DNA of 40,640 bases from Chloroflexota bacterium (GTDB taxonomy: Bacteria > Chloroflexota > Dehalococcoidia > JACVQG01), in the NCBI GenBank assembly GCA_016210545.1, contig JACQTY010000027.1:1-40640 (forward strand), written 5' to 3'. A program made the position numbers and the translations under genes. This document shows positions 1 to 9,708 of the stretch, piece by piece; the first letter of the stretch is position 1, and every line of letters begins with the position of its first letter. Under the pieces are notes generated by a model. That model saw only the letters and a program-made list of their open reading frames with translations, was not told where the DNA came from and searched no databases.

Positions 1-995
1 CCCTTGGTGTATCCCTTCGCCCTCTGGGCTACCTCCACCCCTGCCGGGATGGAAAAAGCGTGGATCATGCTGCCGATGACAGCCAGGTAAAAGAAATAGC
101 TGGTGTTCAGGATGCGGTCGGCGGTGTGCAAGCCCGGGTCCACCAGGAGATGGTGGATCGACCCGAGGTTGATGAACAGCATGTAAAGCAAGAAAGCCAT
201 TCGGGAAAGCTTCTCATTGACAGGCTTGGCCCCCACTGTGAGAGTGCTCAAGGCGTACCAGATCGAGACCATGGCAGCCAGGTTCACCTGTTGAGCCGAA
301 TGGCCAAAGGACCAAAAGAACACCCGGTAGGCCCCGGGATCGTAGGTCGGAAAGATTCCCAGGGACCAAAACAAAGCAGGTACGAAAGTGATAACTCCGC
401 CCACCAGGGTAAACACGGCGATCACAGCGGCAGCCATCAGGCCATACGTAAACAAGGGTAACGAACCTTCATATCGCCGCTCGACCTTGGCCACCACCAG
501 GCTGGCAAAGAATATGCCCACCGCTACGAAGGCCCCTGCGGCAAAGAACACGACCCCCAAATAGTACAGGGGGTGAGCCTTCAACGGGACGTAAGCCGTG
601 AACATCACTGTGGCGCGCCCGGTGAGCACCATAACGTCGGCCATGATGGCGCCGATTAGCATGAGGGCGAACGCCAGCCAGCCCAGCGCTGGCTTGGGCA
701 AACGGGAATTGAGGACTACGGCTCCCCCGAAATAAAGCCCGGCTACCTCGAAGAACACGATCCAGAAGACCAACATGGTCATGCCGTGCGCGCTAGTCAG
801 CCGGTAATACCAGTCTGCAGGCAGGAGGTGGACAGCCTCCCAGCGGGTGAGCGCTATGAGTAGAGCCATGATACCGCCCAGAGTCAGCATGACCACGGCG
901 GTCACGGCGTTGGCGATGATAAGCTTCTCCGCTCGCAGGTGGACCTTAAGTCCAGTTACCGGACACGTTCGGAAAGCCAGTTGCTGCGTTGCCAT
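1..995 (-). CDS. Heme-copper cytochrome c oxidase subunit I (partial, 3' end outside window)
   Basis: Open minus-strand frame from ATG at 995 to window edge: MATQQLAFRTCPVTGLKVHLRAEKLIIANAVTAVVMLTLGGIMALLIALTRWEAVHLLPADWYYRLTSAHGMTMLVFWIVFFEVAGLYF; 'SAHGMTMLVFW' is typical of subunit I; followed by subunit II-like gene upstream. Confidence 0.88.
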   Translation of the reverse strand, partial: MATQQLAFRTCPVTGLKVHLRAEKLIIANAVTAVVMLTLGGIMALLIALTRWEAVHLLPADWYYRLTSAHGMTMLVFWIVFFEVAGLYFGGAVVLNSRLPKPALGWLAFALMLIGAIMADVMVLTGRATVMFTAYVPLKAHPLYYLGVVFFAAGAFVAVGIFFASLVVAKVERRYEGSLPLFTYGLMAAAVIAVFTLVGGVITFVPALFWSLGIFPTYDPGAYRVFFWSFGHSAQQVNLAAMVSIWYALSTLTVGAKPVNEKLSRMAFLLYMLFINLGSIHHLLVDPGLHTADRILNTSYFFYLAVIGSMIHAFSIPAGVEVAQRAKGYTK

Positions 996-1001
996 CCTGG
1001 A

Positions 1002-1544
1002 CTACTCCTTCACGATTATTTTGCCGGTCATCGTGTGATGACCAAGGCCACAGAATTCATTACACACAATATAGAAGTCTCCGGACTCAGCAGGCGTAAG
1101 CGTTATTACGTAATCGTATTCGGGGAGAGCTTGGAAGTTCATGTTCAGCGGCGCTTTCGCTGACTGTAGAGAGAAGCCATGCTGAACGTCAACCGAGGAC
1201 AGGTGGACTCGATATGTCTGGCCTTTCTTGAGTTCCAGAATAGGGTACCACTGGAACGTGCGGCCCATAAGGTAGACGTCACTGCCGCCCGGAGGGCTGA
1301 CGACAGGCAGACCGCCTTCTGTCCTCACCTGATATTTCTGGACAAAGGCGTTGGTAAGCTGAGTGTACTGGGTCGTAGATATCCTGTAGGTCTCGGTCGG
1401 CGTGTCCTGCCTGGCGGCCGCGCCCCAAACGATCATCATGAAGAACATGACCACCGCCCAGAATATGGCTATGCCTAGCCATATCTTTTCCTCTTTGCCC
1501 AGTGGTTTCCACCATATCCGCTCGGGAGAAGCTAGTGTGCTCAT
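1002..1544 (-). CDS. Cytochrome c oxidase subunit II (CuA domain)
   Basis: 180 aa, N-terminal TM segment, C-terminal CuA motif CNEFCGLGHHTM. Confidence 0.93.
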   Translation of the reverse strand: MSTLASPERIWWKPLGKEEKIWLGIAIFWAVVMFFMMIVWGAAARQDTPTETYRISTTQYTQLTNAFVQKYQVRTEGGLPVVSPPGGSDVYLMGRTFQWYPILELKKGQTYRVHLSSVDVQHGFSLQSAKAPLNMNFQALPEYDYVITLTPAESGDFYIVCNEFCGLGHHTMTGKIIVKE

Positions 1545-1556
1545 CTCTATCCTCTC

Positions 1557-1727
1557 TTACTTCCACACCGGGACATTGGCCAGGTCAAGCATTGTCCAGA
1601 GGAGATACAGCAACGATGGTACAGCCACTCCCAGGGTCAGCATCAAAAAGACATCGTCCAAGAATATCTGCCCGTAAGGTACTCGCTCCTCGGTTGGGGT
1701 CTTGTCAGACCGTCCTGATTCAGGCAT
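1557..1727 (-). CDS. Small single-TM membrane protein, possible oxidase accessory subunit (56 aa)
   Basis: Read by eye: MPESGRSDKTPTEERVPYGQIFLDDVFLMLTLGVAVPSLLYLLWTMLDLANVPVWK*; 12 bp upstream of subunit II start, same strand. Not in the ORF track. Confidence 0.6.
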   Translation of the reverse strand: MPESGRSDKTPTEERVPYGQIFLDDVFLMLTLGVAVPSLLYLLWTMLDLANVPVWK

Positions 1728-1793
1728 ATTTGGCTCCCCCTTTTAGATTTTTTGTTGCCAACGGCATTATCAGGCTTGGGCGGCATCGAGCAC

Positions 1794-1809
1794 AGTGACT
1801 TTTGTCACA
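1794..1809 (-). promoter_or_regulatory. Putative Crp/Fnr-family operator upstream of cox genes
   Basis: Minus strand TGTGA-CAAAAG-TCACT, near-perfect 5-6-5 inverted repeat close to the CRP-type consensus TGTGA-N6-TCACA. Confidence 0.5.
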
Positions 1810-1952
1810 TGACCGCAACATGGCCCGAGCAAACACGCTACCTGCCGGGACAGCAAGACGGGAGAATGGAGGAAATGGCGTAGACAAGAAGAGGAGATAA
1901 ACTACTATACTACTTAAACCATTTCCTGGCTTTTGTCAATAGGCAAAGGCAA

Positions 1953-1971
1953 CCAAAATCCGCCGCCCGTT
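1953..1971 (+). repeat. Dispersed repeat end, CCAAAATCCGCCGCCCGTT
   Basis: Shares sequence with 40373-40388 (+) and 40457-40475 (-). Confidence 0.6.
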
Positions 1972-2377
1972 CAAGCTCACGAAACGAACAGTTATTTCAC
2001 CTACGTGGTGCTCGACTACGACCGTCTTCCGCTCCCGAAGAGCACCTAAGAGCCGCTCATCAACCCCCTAAATCCCCCAATCATGAGGGACTTTGGAATC
2101 TGTCCCGACAAGTCGGGAAGACCCCTGTCCCCGATTTATCGGGGAACCTCTTTCCCCTCACCTCGTCCAGGGCCAAAGGGCATCTTGATGGTGGATTACG
2201 GGCGACAATAGAGACCCGCCAATAGTGAAAATGGTCTGTCGTCGTTGCGAGCCAAAGCCTATTTCCCTGGATAGCTCCAGCGCCCTTTCTCACGCCTTTA
2301 GATGGCGGATACGGGACAAATGCTATCGGGCAGCCTCTGCAAGGCCGACTATGAAAGGCCGTCATTTGAGGTTGTAG

Positions 2378-3895
2378 CTATTCATATACCTTGACCCTGG
2401 CCTTCATATAGGGGTGGATGGAACAGAAATATTCGTATTCCCCGGCCTTCGTGAACTTGAAAGTGAATTGACCGGCGTGGTTTAGCAGGGGCGATGCGAA
2501 GGTATGGGCAGCATCGACAGCCACAGCGTTGTGCTTGCCAGTGCGCTCACCGTCCAGGAAATCAAACACCTCCTCATTGACCCATGTCACGTCGGTACCG
2601 ACAGGCACTTCCGCTATTTTGGGCCAGAAGCTGTTGCCCACCATCTGAATCTGCACCTTGTCTCCGCTGCGGTACCGCATCGGCCTGTCCAGGTCAGCGC
2701 TTCCGATTTCAAAGGGAGCTACCACGCGGGCAGGGGAGGCGAGGACCAGCTTAGTAGGCCCATCGCTGCGCACCTCCTTTGCCTGAGGAGCGTTCTTGCT
2801 GGAACTGATGACGCCTATGGCGCCCTTTGCCGCCTGGGTGCCAAAAGCGTGACTCACCAGCAGGAATGGCCCCTCGGCGGGTACCCGCCAGTCGACTACC
2901 CAGGAATCAGTGGGACCGGCGATGGCCGATTGGGTACCGACCATGATGTTACCTGGGTTCCCACCATAGTAGGCGTACTCCCAGATCGCACCCACCGCGT
3001 GGAAGGTAGCAACGAGGTTGGGGCCAACATTCAGGTAGTAGAAGCGGATGTAATCGCCTGGCCGTGTGGTGATGGGTTCGGTTACATAGCGAAAGTTATA
3101 GCCATTGAACATCACATAGAGGGGGCGTCCGTCGAAGAAGTCTCGGCCGTTGGAGTAAACCTCCTGCTGGAGGATGTAAACCCTGGTATCGGGGGTTTTC
3201 CCTAGCTGCTGTTCGAGTTGGTATTTCTTTGTTTTAGGCTCAACTACGAACATGCCAAACATCCCACCCATCGTATGGGTCATGATGCCATGGCCACCGG
3301 GAGCACAGTGGTACATGAAAACACCCGGGAAGTCGGCCCTGAAGGTCAGTGTCGCCGTTTTCCCAGGCGCTATGTTGCCCGTGAAGAGCGACGTCTGTGT
3401 GTTGGCAGCGTGCATCGAAAGGCCGTGGGCCACGGTATCCTCGTTCCGCACGGTTATCGCTACGGTGTCGCCCTCATCCACTGCCAGAAGAGGTCCAGGG
3501 CTTTTGCCGTCGAAGGTAAATGCTTTGAAAGTTACCCCTTCGTCAATCGTCAAGTCCGCTTTCTTGGTTACGAGTTCAAATTTCTTCACCGGTGCTGATG
3601 GCGAGGGTAGCGCCGTCGGGTCGGCAAGGGGTTTAGGCACAGCCCCCGCTATCGCTCTTTCCACTAGAGCCGATATCTCCTGCGCGCTTGGCGCTTTACC
3701 AGGAGATCCGGCGGGCCCTTCAGACCCTCGTTGGCCCGCCGGCCCGGCTGCGCCTGCCGGTCCTGGCGCTCCGCCTGGCCCCGGGGCGCCGGCCTGGCCT
3801 GGCGGCCCCACCGGCCCCTGGGGACCCTGCGGCCCAGCACAGGCAACAAGCAACGGGACAAGCACGACTAGCGACAGCCATTTGAGATGACGCAT
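2378..3895 (-). CDS. Multicopper-oxidase / NirK-like lipoprotein with collagen-like (GXY) N-terminal region and C-terminal plastocyanin-like domain
   Basis: 505 aa; lipobox [32 protein letters not shown] repeats; cupredoxin ligands [19 protein letters not shown]-terminal [14 protein letters not shown]. Confidence 0.85.
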   Translation of the reverse strand: MRHLKWLSLVVLVPLLVACAGPQGPQGPVGPPGQAGAPGPGGAPGPAGAAGPAGQRGSEGPAGSPGKAPSAQEISALVERAIAGAVPKPLADPTALPSPSAPVKKFELVTKKADLTIDEGVTFKAFTFDGKSPGPLLAVDEGDTVAITVRNEDTVAHGLSMHAANTQTSLFTGNIAPGKTATLTFRADFPGVFMYHCAPGGHGIMTHTMGGMFGMFVVEPKTKKYQLEQQLGKTPDTRVYILQQEVYSNGRDFFDGRPLYVMFNGYNFRYVTEPITTRPGDYIRFYYLNVGPNLVATFHAVGAIWEYAYYGGNPGNIMVGTQSAIAGPTDSWVVDWRVPAEGPFLLVSHAFGTQAAKGAIGVISSSKNAPQAKEVRSDGPTKLVLASPARVVAPFEIGSADLDRPMRYRSGDKVQIQMVGNSFWPKIAEVPVGTDVTWVNEEVFDFLDGERTGKHNAVAVDAAHTFASPLLNHAGQFTFKFTKAGEYEYFCSIHPYMKARVKVYE

Positions 3896-3906
3896 CTACT
3901 CCTCCT

Positions 3907-3923
3907 TATGCATGTTCTGCATA
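3907..3923. promoter_or_regulatory. Inverted repeat TATGCA-N5-TGCATA just upstream of the NirK-like start codon
   Basis: Perfect 6-5-6 inverted repeat read directly, adjacent to the Shine-Dalgarno region. Confidence 0.4.
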
Positions 3924-3957
3924 CATTTCTATCTTTTCACATCCCGCAGAATCTGTC

Positions 3958-3973
3958 TGTCATTTGCGTGACA
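3958..3973. promoter_or_regulatory. Putative Crp/Fnr-family operator between NirK-like gene and its divergent regulator
   Basis: TGTCA-TTTGCG-TGACA, perfect 5-6-5 inverted repeat. Confidence 0.5.
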
Positions 3974-4059
3974 AAAAGCACAAACTATGATAGACTTAGT
4001 TCCGGTCTTCAGAGGATTCGCAACAGTCGAGACAGGTCACTTCCCGCTCAGTCGAAGGA

Positions 4060-4776
4060 GTGATCATGCAACCCGAACCGAAGCAAGCAGACCATAACGC
4101 CACCGGCCAGCCCACAGCCCTGAGCGCGGTGAAGCTTGTCCCCTGCTTCTGCTGCCTCGCACCTCAACTGCTCGATAGGGCTGTCAGCGCCACGACCGTG
4201 AGGCGCTATCAGAAGGGAGAGGCCCTCTTCCACCGGAACGAACCATGCACCGGGTTGTTTGTTCTGCGAAGGGGAGTGGTCAAACTGTTCCGCCTTTCCC
4301 CTGACGGCCGCGAGACCACCGTCCGCGTAGCCCACCGCGGCGAATGCCTCGACTGCGTCCCCCTCCTGGACGAAGGCCCCAATCCCATAACAGCCCAGGC
4401 CCTGACGGACGCGGAGGCCGATCTGCTACCCAGGGATGGTTTTCGGTGGCTGTTGGACCAGGATCCCCGGTTGGCGCAACACATATCCCGCATGCTCGCT
4501 GTCAGACTGCGCTATTTCCTCACCCGCATAGATGACTTCGGGAGCGACATAGAAAAACGGATGGACAGACTGTTACTCGATCTGGCCAGGCCCGACGAAA
4601 GCAAGACGCCCGTAGTCCCGTTTAGCCAGGAGGAGCTCGCTTGCCTGGTAGGGGTCTCCCGGCAGAGGCTGAACATGCATTTGGGCCAGCTCCAGAAGCG
4701 CGGCATCATCACGAAGAGCCGCTGTGAGATTCGTGTTGCCGATTCTAGCCTTCTGGAGGAGTCTGTGGCAGAATAG
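4060..4776 (+). CDS. Crp/Fnr family transcriptional regulator
   Basis: 238 aa; cNMP-binding-like fold plus C-terminal HTH (FSQEELACLVGVSRQRLNMHLGQLQKRGII). Start may be the second Met at 4066. Confidence 0.93.
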   Translation: MIMQPEPKQADHNATGQPTALSAVKLVPCFCCLAPQLLDRAVSATTVRRYQKGEALFHRNEPCTGLFVLRRGVVKLFRLSPDGRETTVRVAHRGECLDCVPLLDEGPNPITAQALTDAEADLLPRDGFRWLLDQDPRLAQHISRMLAVRLRYFLTRIDDFGSDIEKRMDRLLLDLARPDESKTPVVPFSQEELACLVGVSRQRLNMHLGQLQKRGIITKSRCEIRVADSSLLEESVAE

Positions 4777-4961
4777 GTCAGCCTACGCAGACCGATAGCC
4801 CGATCCTCGTTCAGGATTTGCCTTCCGTAGCTACCTCGAAAGTACACCCCACCCCCGTCAACGCGCGGGTCCCTTTGCGTCACTCACCGGGGGAGTCGCT
4901 ACATGATCGCCGTGTGACCGACAACCGGCGCCTGCCCGGCGTAATCAGCTTCACCTCCAAC

Positions 4962-4990
4962 TTGATAAACCACATGACCCGTAGTAGAAT
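4962..4990 (+). promoter_or_regulatory. Putative SigA-type promoter of pdxS
   Basis: TTGATA-N17-TAGAAT upstream of pdxS. Confidence 0.55.
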
Positions 4991-5035
4991 ACTTGCGAAG
5001 ATAGCCATAGTCTAGCAAGGCGAAGGGGTGTCAAC

Positions 5036-5917
5036 ATGGAAAAGGGCACTTGGACCGTCAAGACAGGCCTCGCCCAGATGTTGAAGGGTGGCGTGATTAT
5101 GGACGTGGTCACTGCAGATCAGGCGAAGATTGCGGAAGAGGCGGGCGCCTGCGCAGTCATGGCCCTGGAGCGAGTGCCGGCCGACATTCGCGCCGCCGGT
5201 GGCGTTGCCAGAATGGCCGACCCTACCGTGATCAAGGCTATCATGGAAGCGGTCACAATCCCGGTCATGGCCAAGTGTCGGATCGGTCACTTCGTTGAGG
5301 CCCAGGTGCTTCAGGCAATGGGGGTCGACTTCATAGACGAGTCCGAGGTCCTCACCCCCGCCGATGAGAGCCATCATGTGTGGAAACACGATTTTCGTGT
5401 GCCGTTTGTCTGTGGCTGCCGCGACCTGGGGGAGGCGCTGAGGCGCATATCCGAAGGCGCTGCCATGATCCGCACAAAGGGTGAGGCAGGTACAGGGAAC
5501 ATAGTGGAGGCCGTCAGGCACATGCGGGCAGTGCAGGACGCCATGCGCCGCCTCACAAATATGCTGGATGACGAGCTTGCCGCTGAGTCCAAGACCCTTG
5601 GCGCGTCGCTCGACCTGGTGCAGCAGGTGCATCGCACGGGCAAGCTGCCCGTAGTGAACTTCGCCGCCGGCGGCGTGGCCTCTCCGGCCGATGCGGCCCT
5701 CATGATGCAGTTAGGCGCCGAGGGCGTGTTCGTCGGCTCCGGGATATTCAAGTCCAGCAACCCTACCGCCCGGGCCAGGGCAATAGTCAAGGCCACGACG
5801 CACTATCAGAATCCGGATATCCTCGCCGAGGTCTCCCAGGGCCTGGGCGAAGCTATGCCCGGACTGGATATTAAGGCTATCCCCAGCGAGGAATTGCTGG
5901 CCAGGAGGGGATGGTAG
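5036..5917 (+). CDS. pdxS: Pyridoxal 5'-phosphate synthase lyase subunit PdxS
   Basis: 293 aa with characteristic [46 protein letters not shown]. Confidence 0.98.
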   Translation: MEKGTWTVKTGLAQMLKGGVIMDVVTADQAKIAEEAGACAVMALERVPADIRAAGGVARMADPTVIKAIMEAVTIPVMAKCRIGHFVEAQVLQAMGVDFIDESEVLTPADESHHVWKHDFRVPFVCGCRDLGEALRRISEGAAMIRTKGEAGTGNIVEAVRHMRAVQDAMRRLTNMLDDELAAESKTLGASLDLVQQVHRTGKLPVVNFAAGGVASPADAALMMQLGAEGVFVGSGIFKSSNPTARARAIVKATTHYQNPDILAEVSQGLGEAMPGLDIKAIPSEELLARRGW

Positions 5918-5981
5918 AACATCGGCTATCACACCGTTATCGGCCAAACAGCAAGCCGGTTAATATTACTCAGGCGGTGGA

Positions 5982-6341
5982 ATGTTGTCAACCTTCAACT
6001 ACCCCATCAGGGTCTACAGCGCGGACAGGAGTCGGGGTGTAAAAGTGGACGTGCTGGTGGACGCAGCGTCGACGTACACGTGGATCCCCCGGTCAATCCT
6101 GGAGAAATTGGGCTACCGGCCAGCTTTCAGAGCGGGGTTCGAAATAGCAAATGGGACAACAGTGGAAAGTGATGTTGCTGAGGTAGTGGTGGGGCTTAAC
6201 GGCGAAGTTGGCGCCACTAGAGTGGGCTTTGCCGAACCGGGGGAACCTTCGTGCCTGGGCGCAGTGACTTTAGAGGAATTCTTGCTTGCTCCGGACCCCG
6301 TACATCAGAAGTTGATACCGGTCACGGGCCTACGAATCTGA
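5982..6341 (+). CDS. Clan AA (retropepsin-like) aspartic protease family protein, atypical active site
   Basis: 119 aa; KVDVLVDAASTYTWIPRSILEKLGYRP resembles LVDTGATYTWIP of bacterial clan AA proteins. Confidence 0.7.
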   Translation: MLSTFNYPIRVYSADRSRGVKVDVLVDAASTYTWIPRSILEKLGYRPAFRAGFEIANGTTVESDVAEVVVGLNGEVGATRVGFAEPGEPSCLGAVTLEEFLLAPDPVHQKLIPVTGLRI

Positions 6342-6423
6342 TGAGGGGCAGAGGCGCCTGCTGGTCGGGGCGACGGGGCCAGAAGAGTCATTTCAGGAAC
6401 AGAGTGGTGGGAGTCGGTAAGAC

Positions 6424-7002
6424 GTGAAAATCGGCGTACTCGCCGTACAGGGCGATTTCATAGAACATATTGAAGCGTTACGAAGGCTAAAGGCAGAGGC
6501 AATCCCGGTCCGTTTGCCCGCTGACCTGCAAGGACTGGACGGCCTCATCATTCCGGGTGGGGAGAGCACTACCATAAGGCGACTCGGCCAGGAATACGGG
6601 GTTTTGCCGGCGATCAGGGACCTGCGACAGAAGGGCGCGGCTATGCTGGGCACATGCGCTGGCATGATCATTCTGGCAAGGAAGGCCACCCAACTGGAGA
6701 ACGGTTCGCTGGGCATCATAGACGTTGAGGTGAGACGCAACGCCTTCGGCAGGCAGTTGGAGAGCTTTGAAGTGGACCTGCCCATCGCCGTCCTGGGCGG
6801 CACGCCGTTCCACGCGGTCTTTATTCGGGCGCCGCGCATAGACAAAGTGGGGCCGGGAGTGGAGGTACTGGCAACATTGCCTGGAGGGGAGCCTGTAGCC
6901 GCCAGGCAGGGGAAGGTCATGGTGGCCTCCTTTCACCCGGAGTTGACGCCTGATTTGCGGCTCCACGAGTACTTTCTCCGGCTGGCGGCAACCAGCCAAT
7001 GA
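6424..7002 (+). CDS. pdxT: Pyridoxal 5'-phosphate synthase glutaminase subunit PdxT
   Basis: 192 aa, GTG start; IGVLAVQGDFIEHI, IPGGESTTI, GTCAGMI, SFHPELT motifs. Confidence 0.97.
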   Translation: MKIGVLAVQGDFIEHIEALRRLKAEAIPVRLPADLQGLDGLIIPGGESTTIRRLGQEYGVLPAIRDLRQKGAAMLGTCAGMIILARKATQLENGSLGIIDVEVRRNAFGRQLESFEVDLPIAVLGGTPFHAVFIRAPRIDKVGPGVEVLATLPGGEPVAARQGKVMVASFHPELTPDLRLHEYFLRLAATSQ

Positions 7003-7156
7003 AAGCTTTGCGTCGCGGGATGCACATGCACGACTTTATTAACGGGACACGTTTTGAGATAATAATCGTGAGAGGTGTCAGATACGTTCTGACCGAAATG
7101 CATCCGACTTCTGACCGTTGCCAGAGCAAGAGGCGCAGGGTTCAGGGCATAATCGT

Positions 7157-8071
7157 ATGATGGTTCGTTCCCTGGGTGTAAGTGAATGGGTAACCCTGGC
7201 TCGCCGCGGGGCCGCTGGTCTCCAGGAACATGTCGTCGGGCCTGGAGCCTGGAGGTTTCGGATGGCTCTCCGTCAGTCGGTGGTGGGCCAGTTGCTTCCT
7301 CGTGGCGAGCACTGGCACATCTGGGTGGCGATGGATGACCAGCGTTTGCTGGGTCTGATCTGCACCAGTCCGCGCCGCAGCCACCAGGTCTGGCAGGTAG
7401 CCCATCTTCTGTTGGCCGAAGAAAACAGAGAGATAACCCAATCCCTTCTTCAGCAGATCACTACTGCGTCGTGCCATCATGGCATCGAGAAACTATTCCT
7501 CCGATTGCCTCAGGACAGCCCCCTCACCCAGGCTGCCTATGACTCGGGATTTGAGAGATACCTTGTGCAGCACCTTTACCGCCGGTCGGAGGCCCGTCAC
7601 TATTATGGGGACGTTTACCAGGGGGCTCACGGGATCTGGCGGCCGAGAACAAGACCCGACAACTGGCAGATCTTTCAACTGTACAGCGCTACGACGCCGG
7701 CCGTTATCCGACAGGCGGAGGGCCTGGCCTATTCCGAGTGGCTGCAATCGCGAGAGAGGATCGATGGCGGGCAAGAGCAGGTATGGGAGCGGGAGGGCCA
7801 AATCCACGGATGGGCCTCGGCCAGGCCATGGTGGGATGGCGTTCTTTTGGAGTCTATGATGCCGCCTGGCGAGGAGCAGGCCTTTGCCAGCCTGGTAGAC
7901 AGCGTGGCGGCCCGGGGCCTGCCGGTCTATAGCTTCGTTTCTTCCTACCAGACGCATATACTGCAGGTTGCTCAGGAGGAGGGATTCGTCCCGATTGCGG
8001 AATGCTCCCTTTTCCTCAAAAGGCTGTTGGTGAGGGTAACTCAGAGCTATTTGATGCCCATGAGGGCTTGA
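7157..8071 (+). CDS. GNAT-like acetyltransferase-related hypothetical protein
   Basis: ORF 7118-8071, likely start at the internal MMVRSLG; GNAT-like layout ([11 protein letters not shown]...[19 protein letters not shown]...[13 protein letters not shown]). Confidence 0.5.
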   Translation: MMVRSLGVSEWVTLARRGAAGLQEHVVGPGAWRFRMALRQSVVGQLLPRGEHWHIWVAMDDQRLLGLICTSPRRSHQVWQVAHLLLAEENREITQSLLQQITTASCHHGIEKLFLRLPQDSPLTQAAYDSGFERYLVQHLYRRSEARHYYGDVYQGAHGIWRPRTRPDNWQIFQLYSATTPAVIRQAEGLAYSEWLQSRERIDGGQEQVWEREGQIHGWASARPWWDGVLLESMMPPGEEQAFASLVDSVAARGLPVYSFVSSYQTHILQVAQEEGFVPIAECSLFLKRLLVRVTQSYLMPMRA

Positions 8072-8084
8072 GAATCGACAAGAG

Positions 8085-9644
8085 ATGCAGAACAGAATCA
8101 CGGACAACCTGGACCTGTTACTGGATAGCCTGCCCGTATCTGTAGCCAGGCCTTTACGGGACCAACCTGACAGCCACAATCTTCTTGAGGTAGTCCTGGA
8201 CCTGGGACGCCCACCGGAGGCCCGTTTCCCCGACCACGAAGTAGTGCTCAGGGAGCAGGAAGTCACCGATGAGGATATCCAATATGCGGTCTCACGGATC
8301 GGTACCTTCGGCGACGATAACCGGGCGGGGATCGCTCGCACGTTGCACCGAATATCAGCCATTCGGAACCGGCAAGGCCGAATCGTTGGCCTGACTTGCA
8401 GAGTGGGCCGTGCTGTCTACGGTACCATTCAGATTATTCAAGACCTCATCGGGCTGGGACAGAGCATCCTTCTTCTGGGCCGGCCCGGCATCGGCAAGAC
8501 CACCATGTTGAGGGAAGTCGCCAGGGTGCTCGCCGACGACCTGAAAAAGCGGGTGGTGATCGTCGACACGTCCAACGAGATCGCCGGTGACGGCGACATA
8601 CCGCATCCGGCTATCGGCCACGCCCGGCGTATGCAGGTGGCGACGCCGGCCAGGCAGCACGCGGTCATGATCGAAGCCGTGGAAAACCACATGCCCGAGG
8701 TCATTGTCATTGATGAAATCGGCACCGAACTGGAGGCGGCAGCGGCCCGCACCATCGCCGAACGCGGCGTACAGCTTGTAGCGACGGCTCACGGCAACAC
8801 GCTAGAAAACCTCATAATGAACCCGACTCTCGCCGACCTGGTGGGCGGCGTGCAGACCGTGACCCTGGGTGACGAGGAGGCCCGCCGTCGCGGCACCCAG
8901 AAGTCCATATTGGAGCGCAAGGCCCCACCGACCTTCGACATAGTCATAGAGATACAGGACCGGAACAAGGTAGCCGTCCACCCCAACGTGGGGGTCGTCG
9001 TCGACTCCATACTTCGAGGTCGTCCCGTGGCCCCTGAGGTGCGCTGGCAGGACGAGACAGGCCAGATCAAGCAGAGTCGGGGGACTCTGGGTATCCCGGG
9101 CAAGGCTCCGGCGCGTCCGGCCGCGGCGCCGGCCTATGGGAGAGAATATGAACGGATCGAGGCGCCAGCAGCACCTGCTGCGCCGGCGGCGACGCGGGTG
9201 TACCCTTTCGGCGTGAACCGCCACTGGCTGGATGAGGCCATACAGGAGGCCTCCGCGCCGGTGTCCGTAGTGGAAAACGTGGGCAATGCCACGGTCCTTG
9301 TCACCACAAAGAATTTTTACAGGCGCAAACCCCAAATAGTACGGGACGCCGAGGACATGGGACTGCCCATATACGTTCTCCGCAGCAACACGCTATCACA
9401 GATGCGGCAGTTCTTGCGCAGCATGACCGCAATCGGCGACAATGGTGAATCCATGGAAGAGGCGCTGCGGGATGTGGAAGATGGAATCGGCCAGATCATG
9501 AGCGGCGAGAAGGGCGTGGTGGAGCTCCGGCCCCAACCGCCGCAGTTGCGCCGCATGCAACACCAGCGCGCCGACAGTTATGGACTGGCGTCACAAAGTC
9601 TGGGTAGAGAGCCGCAGAGGCGTGTCAGGCTGTTCAAGGGGTAA
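8085..9644 (+). CDS. AAA ATPase of the Ycf45/SpoIIIAA-like family
   Basis: Walker [48 protein letters not shown], Walker [34 protein letters not shown]. Confidence 0.88.
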   Translation: MQNRITDNLDLLLDSLPVSVARPLRDQPDSHNLLEVVLDLGRPPEARFPDHEVVLREQEVTDEDIQYAVSRIGTFGDDNRAGIARTLHRISAIRNRQGRIVGLTCRVGRAVYGTIQIIQDLIGLGQSILLLGRPGIGKTTMLREVARVLADDLKKRVVIVDTSNEIAGDGDIPHPAIGHARRMQVATPARQHAVMIEAVENHMPEVIVIDEIGTELEAAAARTIAERGVQLVATAHGNTLENLIMNPTLADLVGGVQTVTLGDEEARRRGTQKSILERKAPPTFDIVIEIQDRNKVAVHPNVGVVVDSILRGRPVAPEVRWQDETGQIKQSRGTLGIPGKAPARPAAAPAYGREYERIEAPAAPAAPAATRVYPFGVNRHWLDEAIQEASAPVSVVENVGNATVLVTTKNFYRRKPQIVRDAEDMGLPIYVLRSNTLSQMRQFLRSMTAIGDNGESMEEALRDVEDGIGQIMSGEKGVVELRPQPPQLRRMQHQRADSYGLASQSLGREPQRRVRLFKG

Positions 9645-9708
9645 CGGGGGAGCGAAGGCAATCCGAGGGTTCGGCCGCGGCCCTCATTCTTTTTTAAGGG
9701 AGGTAGAC

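Noticed and set aside
2081-2365. 94-aa minus-strand ORF between the cox region and the NirK-like gene
   Set aside because: Runs through palindromic repeat DNA, no recognisable domain; treated as intergenic.
3660-3860. GC-rich repetitive tract as a possible CRISPR or tandem repeat array
   Set aside because: It is the codon-level repeat of the collagen-like Gly-X-Y region; no spacers.
2504-3890. Long plus-strand ORFs opposite the NirK-like gene (233, 126, 212 aa)
   Set aside because: Antisense shadows of a clearly coding minus-strand gene; one is simply the complement of the collagen-like repeat.
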